This document shows, in pieces, positions 1 through 9,746 of a DNA stretch of 64,000 nt. Within the stretch, counting starts at the first letter, position 1, and every line of letters begins with the position of its first letter. The stretch comes from an uncultured Clostridia bacterium (lineage in GTDB: Bacteria > Bacillota > Clostridia > RUG12999), in NCBI GenBank assembly GCA_934792465.1, contig CAKVOK010000007.1, positions 1 through 64,000 of the forward strand. The letters run 5' to 3'. The position numbers were made by a program, and so were the translations under genes. Below the pieces are notes generated by a model. It saw nothing but the letters and a program-made list of their open reading frames with translations, made no database searches and was not told the origin of the DNA.

Positions 1-1
1 T

Positions 2-709
2 TCCGATGCGGTAAAAAGCGTTTATGAGAAAAAGAACAGCGGAAGTTCGGGCGGCGGCAAGAGCTCCGGCAGCAAGAGCTCCGGTGGAGTGACGTCTAAT
101 GTACCGCTGATACCAAAGAATGAACAATTGCCGGCAAATACGCTTGAAACCAATTATGAAAAGTGTGTATTTAAGGATATGGACGATACGGCATGGGCAA
201 GGAAGGCAGTTGAATACCTTGCGGAGAAGAATATAGTAAACGGAAAGGAAAAAAGTATATTCAGTCCGAACGAAAACGTAAAAAGAGAGGAATTTATCGC
301 AATGCTTGTAAGGGCGTTCAATCTCAGCTCCGGAAAATATTTCGAGTCCGATTTTGTTGATGTGGATGAATCGGATTGGTATTATGAATATGTAAAGGCG
401 GCAGCTTACTGCGGACTTGTAAACGGTTATGAGGACGGCAGCTTTGGTGCGGGACGCAATATTACACGGCAGGAAATGACTGCTATGCTGGCAAGATGTG
501 CAGAATATTCCGGTGTGGAATTTAAAGAACTGAATGAAGAAACGGTATTTGATGACGCAGAGCTTATTGCGCCGTATGCTGCGGAATATGTAAAATCATT
601 GCAGAGAGCCGGGGTAATAAACGGAATAGACGGAAGCTTTAAGCCGAACGGATTTGCAACAAGAGCAATGGCGGCAAAGGTTATTTACGGAATAATGATT
701 ATGGAGTGA
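2..709 (+). CDS. C-terminal part of an SLH-anchored surface protein (protein A, copy 1; 5' end outside window)
   Basis: The reading frame is open through the left edge, so this is the C-terminal part of a longer gene. What is visible is a short charged stretch, a Gly/Ser/Lys-rich linker (roughly the first 30 codons), then three S-layer homology repeats. Repeat 1 begins near FKDMDDTAWA, repeat 2 near FVDVDESDWY with NGYEDGSFGAGRNITRQE, and repeat 3 near FDDAELIAPYA. SLH repeats are known to hold proteins on secondary cell-wall polymers, so the protein is probably displayed on the cell surface. The linker plus SLH ending matches the genes at 33702-35351 and 56402-58204. The next gene starts 7 bases after the stop and is the partner protein B. 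The function of the missing N-terminal part is unknown; by analogy it would be a secreted beta plus helical region. Confidence 0.9.
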   Translation, partial: SDAVKSVYEKKNSGSSGGGKSSGSKSSGGVTSNVPLIPKNEQLPANTLETNYEKCVFKDMDDTAWARKAVEYLAEKNIVNGKEKSIFSPNENVKREEFIAMLVRAFNLSSGKYFESDFVDVDESDWYYEYVKAAAYCGLVNGYEDGSFGAGRNITRQEMTAMLARCAEYSGVEFKELNEETVFDDAELIAPYAAEYVKSLQRAGVINGIDGSFKPNGFATRAMAAKVIYGIMIME

Positions 710-716
710 ACGACAT

Positions 717-3425
717 ATGAACAAATTTATGAGATTTATAGGCATATTGCTTGCGGCGATGCTTTTATGTCCGGCAGTATCGGCGGCGGATGAAATGAGT
801 ACGGCGAATAATACGACAAGAGCCGGAGAAGCACTTGTGGCTATCGGAATAGTTGATATTTGCAACGAAAACGATATTGCTGTAAGAAGAAAATTTGCGG
901 TATACCTTACTCGTATGATGCGGCTTGCAGATGTTAAATGCGATACGGAGGTTTTTAAAGACGTTCCGGCGGAGGACGAGAATTTCGATGAAATCGGATT
1001 TATGGCTGAAACGGGTATACTTAACGGCTACAGTGACGGGAAATTTTATCCCGACAGCAGTGTACTGGCGGCACAGGCAGTAAAAGCACTTGTCGGAATG
1101 TCCGGATATGATTCGGACGCACAGGCAAGCGGCGGATATCCTATGGGATATATGGCAGTTGCCGGCAATATAGGAATACTGAACGGCATATCGGTATCGG
1201 CAAACGAGGAGCTTACATATGAAAAACTGTACGGCTTGATATTCAATACCCTGGATGTAAAAGTGCGTATACAAACATCGTTCGGAGATAAATATGTATA
1301 TAAAAAAATGAAGGATCATACGTTTTTGAGTGAGATGCTCGGATTGAAAAAGGTAAAGGGAGTTGTGTCGGCAAACGGCATAACCTCATTTGCCGAAAGC
1401 GGCATCGGAAAGGGTTACGTTAAAATTGATAACGAAATATATTCCGAGGGGAAAACGAATGTATCCGAAATGCTTGGTTACAGCATTACGGCATATGTTG
1501 ATGAGAATGATACGGCAGGAGAAGGAACAATTTTGTACGCATATAAAACGAATGGCAAAAATAAGGAAATGAACTTTGAATCGGATGATATAGAAAACGA
1601 AACAACGCGTGACCGTCTGGTTTATTCAAGCAACGACAGAATAAAAAGTGAAAGCATTAAAAATGCGTATGTGGTATATAACGGGCGTATAAGCAATGAC
1701 GTTACGGATAAGGATTTCAGACCGTACTGCGGAACGGTAACAATACTTGACAACAATGATGACGGAAATTATGAGGTAGTGTTTATAACGTCATATGATG
1801 TGGAGATAACGCAGAGTGCAACTTCGGATTTGATTTTTGCAAAGTATACGGGGAACAGGATTCCTACAGACAGCAAGGATATGGAGGTAGCGATATACAG
1901 ATACGGAAGTAAGATTGAATCAAGCGAAATATCCGAATGGAGTGTATTAAATATACTGTATTCAAAGGACGGGAAATACTGCGATATTTATGTAACGGAC
2001 GACAAGCGTACAGGAACGGCTCTGGCGATAGATGATGAAAGCATTACAATAGGCGAAGCAAAAGCCGAATTTTCAAAGGTGTATTTCAAAAATCTTGCAC
2101 TGCCGGATTTTATAAAAGCGGAAGCAGGCAAAAAATATTCGGCATATCTTGATATGTACGGAAAAGTGGTTGCCCTTAAGAATATGGAGGATAATGCTTA
2201 CGGATATATAATCAAGGTGAGCGAGCAGGATAAAATGGGTTCTGTATATATTATAAAAATGCTTATTGATGAGGGCGAAAGAGGCGAAGTTAAAAACTTT
2301 AAGACAGAAGAAAATTTCAGAATTGACGGAGAAAAATGCAGTGATATAACAAAAAATAAAAAGCTTTTTGATCCTGTAAAGCATAAAATCGTGCGGCAGC
2401 TTGTAATATATACGCTGAATGACAAAAATGAAATTACTAAGATAATAACGGCGAAAGACAAGGCAAATAAGTATCTTGATGATGAAGAAACTGTTTTAAA
2501 TCCCGATTATGAGGAAAACTACTGCGGATATACGGAAAATGAGTTCACATATGATGACAATATTCCTACTGCGGCATATAGGGCAGGAAGCTGCAATACG
2601 TTTGAATCTCTAAGATATAAGGTTGCGTATACTACGAAAACGTTTATAGTTTCAGATGCGGAAAGCGCAAAAGATGAAGATTTCAGAGTTTATCCGTTTA
2701 CATACTATAAAGGAGATACAACATACCAAGGCTCAAGAGTATACGACGTGAATGCCGACTGTGATGCGGGAATACTTGTTGTAAACACAAATGCCGATAC
2801 GGCGTCCGGTACGGATTCGGTAATGAATTCCGAGCATATGGTTATTGTGAAAAAAATAGCGAAATCAATTAATTCGGACGGAGATACGGTTGACACACTT
2901 TGCGGAATGCATTTGGGAAAATATGTCGAGTATCCGTCTGCAAAAGAGGATTTGAGGGACGAAGGCGGCGCATGGAATAGAGAATATTACGGTATAAAGC
3001 TTGCAGATTTACCGTGCGGAAGCGCCGTACAGGTTGCAAGAAACAGCCGCGGTGAAATAACTGATATGCGTATACTGTATATACCGGGCAGTATGGAGTT
3101 TTATAAGGAAAGAAGAGAAACCGGCAACGGCAATGTAAGTATGTACAACACGTCGGGAAACTTGTATACTGCTTACGGCAGAGTGATTAAGCATACGAAA
3201 AACAGCGTTATTTTCAATGCACACAGCGACGGAGTAAATGCAGAGCTTGATGGCACAATACATTCGTGGGATCGTAATCTTACTTGCACAAGTACATATA
3301 TATATCTGTGCGACCTTACGGAAAATAAGGTTAAGGTGATGCACCACAATGATATAAGACCCGGCGATATAATCTTTTTACAAAGATGTAACGGAGCACT
3401 TGTGGCGCTTGCTATATACAGATAA
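717..3425 (+). CDS. Secreted SLH-domain protein of about 900 aa (protein B, copy 1)
   Basis: A 902-residue protein with a signal peptide (about residues 1-24, ending near VSAAD). An N-terminal region (about 35-190) shows SLH-like repeats, for example VFKDVPAEDENFDEIG and GILNGYSDGKFYPDSS. The remaining 700 residues match no family I recognise. They carry a YNG motif at residues 321-323 and an acidic loop DNNDDG starting at residue 345 that resembles a calcium-binding loop. Both motifs recur at nearly the same residue numbers in the genes at 35357 and 58219, so the three are paralogues. The ATG follows the upstream SLH gene by 7 bases, with GGAG about 10 bases ahead, so the two are co-translated. 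Likely cell-wall located; a role in glycan binding or in organising surface enzymes is inference. Confidence 0.88.
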   Translation: MNKFMRFIGILLAAMLLCPAVSAADEMSTANNTTRAGEALVAIGIVDICNENDIAVRRKFAVYLTRMMRLADVKCDTEVFKDVPAEDENFDEIGFMAETGILNGYSDGKFYPDSSVLAAQAVKALVGMSGYDSDAQASGGYPMGYMAVAGNIGILNGISVSANEELTYEKLYGLIFNTLDVKVRIQTSFGDKYVYKKMKDHTFLSEMLGLKKVKGVVSANGITSFAESGIGKGYVKIDNEIYSEGKTNVSEMLGYSITAYVDENDTAGEGTILYAYKTNGKNKEMNFESDDIENETTRDRLVYSSNDRIKSESIKNAYVVYNGRISNDVTDKDFRPYCGTVTILDNNDDGNYEVVFITSYDVEITQSATSDLIFAKYTGNRIPTDSKDMEVAIYRYGSKIESSEISEWSVLNILYSKDGKYCDIYVTDDKRTGTALAIDDESITIGEAKAEFSKVYFKNLALPDFIKAEAGKKYSAYLDMYGKVVALKNMEDNAYGYIIKVSEQDKMGSVYIIKMLIDEGERGEVKNFKTEENFRIDGEKCSDITKNKKLFDPVKHKIVRQLVIYTLNDKNEITKIITAKDKANKYLDDEETVLNPDYEENYCGYTENEFTYDDNIPTAAYRAGSCNTFESLRYKVAYTTKTFIVSDAESAKDEDFRVYPFTYYKGDTTYQGSRVYDVNADCDAGILVVNTNADTASGTDSVMNSEHMVIVKKIAKSINSDGDTVDTLCGMHLGKYVEYPSAKEDLRDEGGAWNREYYGIKLADLPCGSAVQVARNSRGEITDMRILYIPGSMEFYKERRETGNGNVSMYNTSGNLYTAYGRVIKHTKNSVIFNAHSDGVNAELDGTIHSWDRNLTCTSTYIYLCDLTENKVKVMHHNDIRPGDIIFLQRCNGALVALAIYR

Positions 3426-3438
3426 GGGGTGGACGATT

Positions 3439-6411
3439 ATGAAAAAAATTTCGCTGTTTTTAATCGTACTGCTTATGATTTCAGGAGTCTGTGCGGCAAA
3501 GGGACAAACGGAATTTTATGTTGATTGCGAAAGGGGAAACGACAGCTTTGACGGAACCTCGGAAAAACCGATGCAAACAATAGCGGCTGCCGTTGCCGCC
3601 GTCAAAAAAGTAAATATGCACGAAAATATTTATGTATATATTTCGGACGGAACATATTTTCTTGACGAGCCTGTTATATTTGACGAAGGCTTTTACGGCA
3701 GAAAAAACAGCAATATCGTTTTCGAGGGCGGCAAGAATACGGTTATAAGCGGAGGCAAACGGATAGAAGGCTGGAGCTTGTACGATGAAGAAAAAAATAT
3801 TTACAAGGCTTCGGCCAACGGAATTATTACACGACAGCTTTTTGTAAACGGAGAAAGAGCTGTTCGTGCAAGATGTACCGAAAAGTTTGAAAATGTAAAG
3901 AATACCGATTTCGGATTTACAACAACAAGCACATTCCTTGAAAACGTTAAAAATATAGACGATGTGGAATTTATCTACAGAGAATATTGGGCGAATCCAC
4001 GCATATCGGCAAAAGGCATACGCAGAAACGGAAAAACGCTTGAAGTCGTTATGAATGAATATTGCTGGAATAAGGCGATTAATAACGGGCAGGCAACCGT
4101 AACAGTACCGTGGTATTGCGACAATGCGTATGAGTTTATAGATGAAGGCGGAGAATTTTATCTTGATACAAAAGAGGATATGTTCTATTACAAGCCGCGT
4201 GAAAATGAGGATATGGCAAATGCGGAGGCTATTGCGCCGCAGCTTGAAAACCTTATTAATATAAAAAGCAAAAGCGCAGACAGACCCATTCGGAATATCA
4301 GCTTTAAAAACATATCGTTTATGCACTGCACATGGCTTAAACCTACATTGGACGGCGGCTATGTTGATAATCAGGATAACTATGCTGCCGTGGGCATACA
4401 TAACTATATTTCGTCTGCTATGGTAGAAGCAAACTATGTAAAAAACATTAACTTTTTAAATTGTACGTTTGCGCATTCGGGATCGCTGGGACTTAAAATG
4501 CTTGATGGTATATCGGACTGCAAGATTGACGGAAACGAATTTTACGATTTATCCTGCGGTGCGGTTTGTATAGGCAGACCGGTGTCGGCGGCAGTGGAAA
4601 AAATAAGCAATCCGGAAAGGTATGACGAACGGGAGCTTGTTAAAAACATAGAGGTAACAAACAACTATATTCACAATGCCTCAAAGGAATACAGAGGCTC
4701 TGCGGCAATCTCAATGGGATTTCCGCAAAACAGCAGCGTCAGCCATAACGAGATATGCGATATTCCGTACAGCGGTATTCATGTAGGCTGGGGCTGGGCA
4801 ACAATGGCGACCTCTGCAACAAAGAATTTTAAAATAACAAAGAATTATATCCATGACCTTATGTTTACCGATAAGGAGGGATTGAATGACGGCGGAGCGA
4901 TTTATCTTCTCGGCGGAACGGGCGGAACAAATGAAAATCCGAATATAGTTGCCGAAAACTATGTTCGCCGGCAGGGAAACCCGACTGCGGTGCTGTACTG
5001 CGATAACGGAACAACGTTTTATAAGCTTTATGACAACGTTATTGATGAAAGAGGAGTAACATGGGGAGGCACTTCTCCAAACTGGGGTATAGGCAATACG
5101 GGAACTCATGATATATGCTTCGAGCATAATTATGTCACAACGGATATGGCGCCTATGAGAGGAACAAACACATATGAAAAGGACACAGTCTTTAAACCGG
5201 ACGCACAATGGGACGCCGAGACGCTGGAAATTATACGTACAAGCGGGCCGGAGAAAGGATACAGACGATCCGAAAATCGTAATGTTGATAATATATCAAT
5301 GGTAAGAAAGTCGGATATGAATATCGGAGGTGTAATGAACCTCGGTGTAAAGGTATACTATGAAAAGGCTGAGCCTGCCGAGATAGAGTCAATTAAGTAT
5401 TTAAGCGAAAACAAACGTGTTGCGGATGTTGACTCAAACGGCAGTATAACGGCATACGTAAAAGGCAGATGCAGAATTAATGTAGCTGTCTGTGTTGACG
5501 GCAAGGAATATACCGCATATAAGGATATATATGTAAACGATGAATTTGGCGGTTTTATAAGCGGAAACGGATTTTCGACCTACATTTTGAACGGTGAAGA
5601 AAGAAAGCTGACCTGCAACGGAGAAACAAAGCTTGGCAGAAAATGCAAACCCGAGAATATCACATATGAAAGTCTTACTCCGGATATTGCAGAAGTGACA
5701 AAGGAAGGCGAAATTTCGGCAAAGAATGTCGGAATGGCAAAGATTAAATGCACCGGAGATTACAAAGGCAAAAGCTACAGTGATGTATTTGATATGAAAG
5801 TCATTGATTATGACAGCGGAGAGCCTATTCCGAAGTTTGATACCGCAAACGGTAAGTTTATATCAGATATTAATAGCTGGAATCTATCCCCAGACGCATC
5901 CGTAAGGGCGGAAGCAAACGGAACGTCGATTAGTGTTCCGAGAGGATATGCCGTATACGGCGGAAAGAAATTCCTGAACGAGCTGTTTGAATTTAATATG
6001 AATATAAATGCAAAATGGGGATGGTCGTCATTTATATTCCGAAGTGATAATCCGAACGGAGGACTAAGCGGACAAAGCACTTTCTATATTATTTGCTTTA
6101 CAAAAAATGAAATACAGCTCCAAAGATTTAACAACGGAGCAAGAACTGTTATGTTTGGCGATATAAAAGGAGCAAGAACCATAGGCGGAACGGGCTATCC
6201 GATAAGCATGGACAATCCGGTATTTGAGCAGGGCAAGAATTACAAGGTATCATTTGGTGCAATTAATGAGGAAAACGGTGTCAGACTGATACTTAAGATG
6301 AATGACAAGGTTATTTTTAATTTCCTTGACGATGAGGAAAACTGCATTTTAAATGACGGATATTTTGGTGTGCTTGCGGTAGACGGCACAATGAATCTTG
6401 AGATTGGGTGA
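3439..6411 (+). CDS. Secreted right-handed beta-helix glycosidase/lyase, GH141-like, with Ig-like and C-terminal sandwich domains
   Basis: The start at 3439 is chosen over an in-frame ATG at 3400 because it directly precedes a signal peptide (MKKISLFLIVLLMISGVCAA) and follows a GGGGTGG ribosome site. That gives 990 residues. The catalytic part (about 25-620) is a parallel beta-helix protein: it opens with FYVDCERGNDSFDGT, then RQLFVNGERAVRAR, GEFYLDTKEDMFYYKPRENE and repeated HNEI/NYIHD turns. This pattern is known from GH141 (alpha-L-fucosidase or xylanase members) and related pectate-lyase-fold enzymes; the exact activity cannot be read. Two BIG2-like stretches follow (about 640-790), then a lectin-like sandwich (about 800-990). 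It acts outside the cell. The closest relative here is the second half of the next gene. Assignment to GH141 rather than another beta-helix family is moderately sure. Confidence 0.82.
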   Translation: MKKISLFLIVLLMISGVCAAKGQTEFYVDCERGNDSFDGTSEKPMQTIAAAVAAVKKVNMHENIYVYISDGTYFLDEPVIFDEGFYGRKNSNIVFEGGKNTVISGGKRIEGWSLYDEEKNIYKASANGIITRQLFVNGERAVRARCTEKFENVKNTDFGFTTTSTFLENVKNIDDVEFIYREYWANPRISAKGIRRNGKTLEVVMNEYCWNKAINNGQATVTVPWYCDNAYEFIDEGGEFYLDTKEDMFYYKPRENEDMANAEAIAPQLENLINIKSKSADRPIRNISFKNISFMHCTWLKPTLDGGYVDNQDNYAAVGIHNYISSAMVEANYVKNINFLNCTFAHSGSLGLKMLDGISDCKIDGNEFYDLSCGAVCIGRPVSAAVEKISNPERYDERELVKNIEVTNNYIHNASKEYRGSAAISMGFPQNSSVSHNEICDIPYSGIHVGWGWATMATSATKNFKITKNYIHDLMFTDKEGLNDGGAIYLLGGTGGTNENPNIVAENYVRRQGNPTAVLYCDNGTTFYKLYDNVIDERGVTWGGTSPNWGIGNTGTHDICFEHNYVTTDMAPMRGTNTYEKDTVFKPDAQWDAETLEIIRTSGPEKGYRRSENRNVDNISMVRKSDMNIGGVMNLGVKVYYEKAEPAEIESIKYLSENKRVADVDSNGSITAYVKGRCRINVAVCVDGKEYTAYKDIYVNDEFGGFISGNGFSTYILNGEERKLTCNGETKLGRKCKPENITYESLTPDIAEVTKEGEISAKNVGMAKIKCTGDYKGKSYSDVFDMKVIDYDSGEPIPKFDTANGKFISDINSWNLSPDASVRAEANGTSISVPRGYAVYGGKKFLNELFEFNMNINAKWGWSSFIFRSDNPNGGLSGQSTFYIICFTKNEIQLQRFNNGARTVMFGDIKGARTIGGTGYPISMDNPVFEQGKNYKVSFGAINEENGVRLILKMNDKVIFNFLDDEENCILNDGYFGVLAVDGTMNLEIG

Positions 6412-6415
6412 TTAT

Positions 6416-9400
6416 ATGAAAAAAATAATAGCGGTAGTGATGGTCGTTTTGCTTCTGCTGTGTACGGAAGCACTTGCATATCCGCAATTACGGTTTGTAC
6501 ATCAGCAGGGCGGAAGTGTGTACGGCATATTGATAAAAAATACAACAGCGTTTGTGAATGAAACATCAAAAGTGACGGTTTATGATATTTCAAACCCAAA
6601 CAGTCCGCAATATATAAATGAGATATCATACGGCGGCAGTGCGGTACGACTCACCGCACAAAGAGGAAACTACTTGTTTGTCGCATATGAAAAGGTAATG
6701 CGTGTGTACAACATTGCAGATAAAAATAATATCAGGGATGTTGCGGGGTATAGGCACGATTCTTCATATGTAACCGCAATTACCGTTGATTCAAACTACG
6801 TTTATCTTGCGGCACATTCAAAAGGATTGTGCATAATAAGTGCAAGTGACAGTATCTTAAAGAATTGGGATAACACGAAAGCGCTTACGGCTGTGTATAC
6901 AGGCGGATTCGGAATAATAACGGCAATAAAAAAGGTAGGAAATTATTTATATATGGGAACAAATTCAACGGGTGCGGAACATTGCGGAGCACTTGTGATA
7001 GCCGATATATTAAATCCCAGAGTGCCGGTGGAAAAGGCTTATTACAGTATTTTGCATTTGGATAATGCCGAGAAGTTTATGCGAGTATCGCAGGTGGACG
7101 TGAACGGAAATTATGTATACGTTTCCACGAATGATTCCACGGTAACAATCGACAGTGAAAAGTGCGGAAACGGAATATATATTTTTAATTCGGAAAAAGC
7201 AAAAAATAATCTTACTTCAAATAGTGTGCAGTTAGATACTCCGACATTGTATCGTGATTTAAAAATGCCTTTGCCGAGACGTATAAGCGACATCAAAATA
7301 TATGGACAAATAATGTATATATGCGAACAGGACGGAAAGTGTATAAAAGCAGCGGATATAAGCAATCCTACAAATCCGGTTGTGGTTTCGACAACAAGCA
7401 CAAAGAGCGGAGAAATTAACGGGCCGCGGGATTTTTTAATAAAAGGTGATTATGCTTATTTTGCCGATAATTCGGCCGGATTTGCGGTGTATGAGTTAAA
7501 CGCACCGGAAATTGCGGACGCATATTTTGTAAGAAACGGAGAAAAGCTGTATTCGACGGATGCCGGAAAGGTAGCTTTCTGTGCCGAGTTTAATAATTAT
7601 TCGTCGGCAAACAGGAAATTTGAAGCGACAATGACGCTTGCACTGTACAGAAACGGCAAGCTGGCGGACATTACCGCAAAAAATGATATTATACTGCCGA
7701 AAAATACGGATAATTATAAGGTGACAACGGCAGAACTGGACATTCCGTCAGACGGCGGGAAATATACCGCCAAAGCAATGCTGGTTACCGATACGGGGAA
7801 TATAAAACCCTTAAAACGTGCGGAATTTATAAATTCAGTGACAAAATACAGTGATTATTATGTTGACCCGATAAACGGAAATGATTCAGCGGACGGCACG
7901 GCTGACAATCCGGTGCGTACGCTGAAATGTGCAAAAACAATGGTTAATGCCGTAAAGCATAATATGACGGGCGATATTTATATTCATCTCATGCCGGGAA
8001 GATACAGTATAGGCGAAACGGAAGTTTTCAGAGAGGAAGACTCCGGAGAAAATGGATTTGATATTGTATATAAAGGTACGGAAGGCACAGTAATCAGCGG
8101 AGGAACTTCCGCAAAAGTCTGGGAGCTTTACGATGCATCAAAAAATATTTATGCTGCCGAAAGCGGCGGAAGATATGCACGTCAGATTTATGTGGACGGA
8201 AAAAGAGCTGTACGTGCGAGAAGCGAAGGAGGACTTTCCGATATTTCTACGGATAACGGAGAAAACGGATTTACAACATCCGATATGACGCTGAACGGTT
8301 TAAGCAATATATCTGATGTGGAACTTGTATTCAGAAAAATATGGACAAATCCGAGAGTAGCTGTAAAGTCAGTGGAATTGTCAGGCGGAAAGCTTAATGT
8401 GGAAATGTCGCAGCCTGCGTGGTTCAAGGCAAGAAACAACGGTCAGCCTTCTGTAACAGAACCGTGGTATATTGAAAATGCATATGAGCTGCTTGATTCC
8501 GAAAATGAATTTTACATTGACAAAACCTCGAAAAAAATGTATTATAAGCCTCAAAACGGAAGTGTGCCTCAAGAGGCGGTTGTGCCTAAATTGCAAACGC
8601 TTATACAAATTACGGGAACGGATGCGGACAGTCATGTGCATAATATAAGATTCGAAAATATTGCTTTTGAACATACGGCATGGGAAAAGCCTACGGAGGA
8701 CGGCGGATATGTAGAAAATCAAAACAATTACAGTGCGGATGGATATGATATATATGTTCCGCCGGCAGCGGTAGAAATTAAAAATGCCGATAATATAAAA
8801 ATAACGGGATGCAAATTCTCTAAACTGGGGTCGATAGGACTCAAAGCAGAAACTGCGGTACAGGATCTTGATATTACGGGTAATAAATTTACAGATATAT
8901 CAGGCGGCGCAATGTGTATAGGATTGCCCGGAACGGTGTATATGCCGGAAATCATTAATCCGCAAAAATATTCCGCAAGCCTTAACAATATTTCCGTAAA
9001 AAATAATTACATAGACGGAATCGGAAATGAATACAGAGGGTCAGCGGCACTCTCGGTGGGATTTGTATCAAATTCGGCTGTTGAACATAATGAAATATGC
9101 AATATACCGTACAGCGGTATTCATATCGGCTGGGGCTGGACGCTGGTAACAAATTCGGCGATAGAAAATCTGAACGTAAGATATAATTACATTCATGATA
9201 TTATGAATCCTGATGACGGACTGTACGATGGCGGTGCAATATACACATTGGGCGGCACATCGGGAAACAATCTGATTGCCGAAAATTATATAGCAAATCA
9301 GATGAATATATGTGCGGCACTGTATGCGGATAACGGCTCGTCAAACTACAGAATTGAAAATAACGTAATTAATGAATATAACGTAAAATGGGACGGCAGC

Positions 9401-9607
9401 GAACCTATATGGGCGCTTGGCAATAACGGAGCTTATGATATTGTCTATAGCGAAAATTATACTACAACAAATGTATTTTATATGCGAGGGAAAAATATGA
9501 CGGTTTCTGATACCGTACATGTTCCGAATGCAATGTGGGATTCCAAAGCGCTTGCAATAATCGCAAATGCCGGGCTTGAAGCACAGTATGCGTATCTTAG
9601 AGAATAG
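6416..9607 (+). CDS. Secreted LVIVD-repeat beta-propeller fused to a GH141-like beta-helix enzyme
   Basis: The ATG at 6416 begins MKKIIAVVMVVLLLLCTEALA, a good signal peptide; an in-frame TTG at 6398 lies inside the previous gene and is less likely. The protein has 1063 residues. Residues about 25-365 contain LVIVD-type propeller repeats (VYDISNPNSPQYINEI, GNYLFVAYEKVMRVYNI, GNYVYVSTND). Residues about 370-475 hold a small beta module shared by several proteins in this window. From about 478 a full GH141-like beta-helix follows: YYVDPINGNDSADGT, RQIYVDGKRAVRAR, ENAYELLDSENEFYID. The first half resembles the separate gene at 9747, and the second half resembles the gene at 3439. The fusion suggests that the propeller helps the enzyme bind a substrate or partner. 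The gene starts 4 bases after the previous stop, in the same operon. Confidence 0.82.
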   Translation: MKKIIAVVMVVLLLLCTEALAYPQLRFVHQQGGSVYGILIKNTTAFVNETSKVTVYDISNPNSPQYINEISYGGSAVRLTAQRGNYLFVAYEKVMRVYNIADKNNIRDVAGYRHDSSYVTAITVDSNYVYLAAHSKGLCIISASDSILKNWDNTKALTAVYTGGFGIITAIKKVGNYLYMGTNSTGAEHCGALVIADILNPRVPVEKAYYSILHLDNAEKFMRVSQVDVNGNYVYVSTNDSTVTIDSEKCGNGIYIFNSEKAKNNLTSNSVQLDTPTLYRDLKMPLPRRISDIKIYGQIMYICEQDGKCIKAADISNPTNPVVVSTTSTKSGEINGPRDFLIKGDYAYFADNSAGFAVYELNAPEIADAYFVRNGEKLYSTDAGKVAFCAEFNNYSSANRKFEATMTLALYRNGKLADITAKNDIILPKNTDNYKVTTAELDIPSDGGKYTAKAMLVTDTGNIKPLKRAEFINSVTKYSDYYVDPINGNDSADGTADNPVRTLKCAKTMVNAVKHNMTGDIYIHLMPGRYSIGETEVFREEDSGENGFDIVYKGTEGTVISGGTSAKVWELYDASKNIYAAESGGRYARQIYVDGKRAVRARSEGGLSDISTDNGENGFTTSDMTLNGLSNISDVELVFRKIWTNPRVAVKSVELSGGKLNVEMSQPAWFKARNNGQPSVTEPWYIENAYELLDSENEFYIDKTSKKMYYKPQNGSVPQEAVVPKLQTLIQITGTDADSHVHNIRFENIAFEHTAWEKPTEDGGYVENQNNYSADGYDIYVPPAAVEIKNADNIKITGCKFSKLGSIGLKAETAVQDLDITGNKFTDISGGAMCIGLPGTVYMPEIINPQKYSASLNNISVKNNYIDGIGNEYRGSAALSVGFVSNSAVEHNEICNIPYSGIHIGWGWTLVTNSAIENLNVRYNYIHDIMNPDDGLYDGGAIYTLGGTSGNNLIAENYIANQMNICAALYADNGSSNYRIENNVINEYNVKWDGSEPIWALGNNGAYDIVYSENYTTTNVFYMRGKNMTVSDTVHVPNAMWDSKALAIIANAGLEAQYAYLRE

Positions 9608-9660
9608 GAGTTCTCTTAAAATATAAATTATACTCAAGGGGGAAGATATAGTGAAACAGT

Positions 9661-9735
9661 AAAAAATCTCTTAAATATATTTATTCCTGTACAGGAGATT
9701 TTTTACGGCTTTTTATGCCGATGCAGGACGGTGGA
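9661..9735 (+). repeat. Dispersed hairpin element, copy 1 (supplies the ribosome site of the next gene)
   Basis: A 10-bp perfect stem pairs AAAAAATCTC (9661-9670) with GAGATTTTTT (9695-9704); the loop contains CCTGTACAGG. It is followed at 9717-9735 by GCCGATGCAGGACGGTGGA, then AAAGGAG just before the ATG at 9747. The 3' segment recurs at 48549-48567 and, inverted, at 54413-54431. The hairpin also matches the inverted copy. It sits in the 139-base gap between two LVIVD genes and could also act as a weak terminator or mRNA-stability hairpin. The rest of the gap (9608-9660) shows nothing else I recognise. Confidence 0.65.
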
Positions 9736-9746
9736 AAGGAGAAATT

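Noticed and set aside
3481..4401. Long minus-strand open frame (306 codons) opposite the first beta-helix gene
   Set aside because: It lies fully inside a well-supported plus-strand gene, has no ribosome site, and its residues (rich in Cys, Phe, Tyr, Ile, Arg) are typical of an antisense reading.
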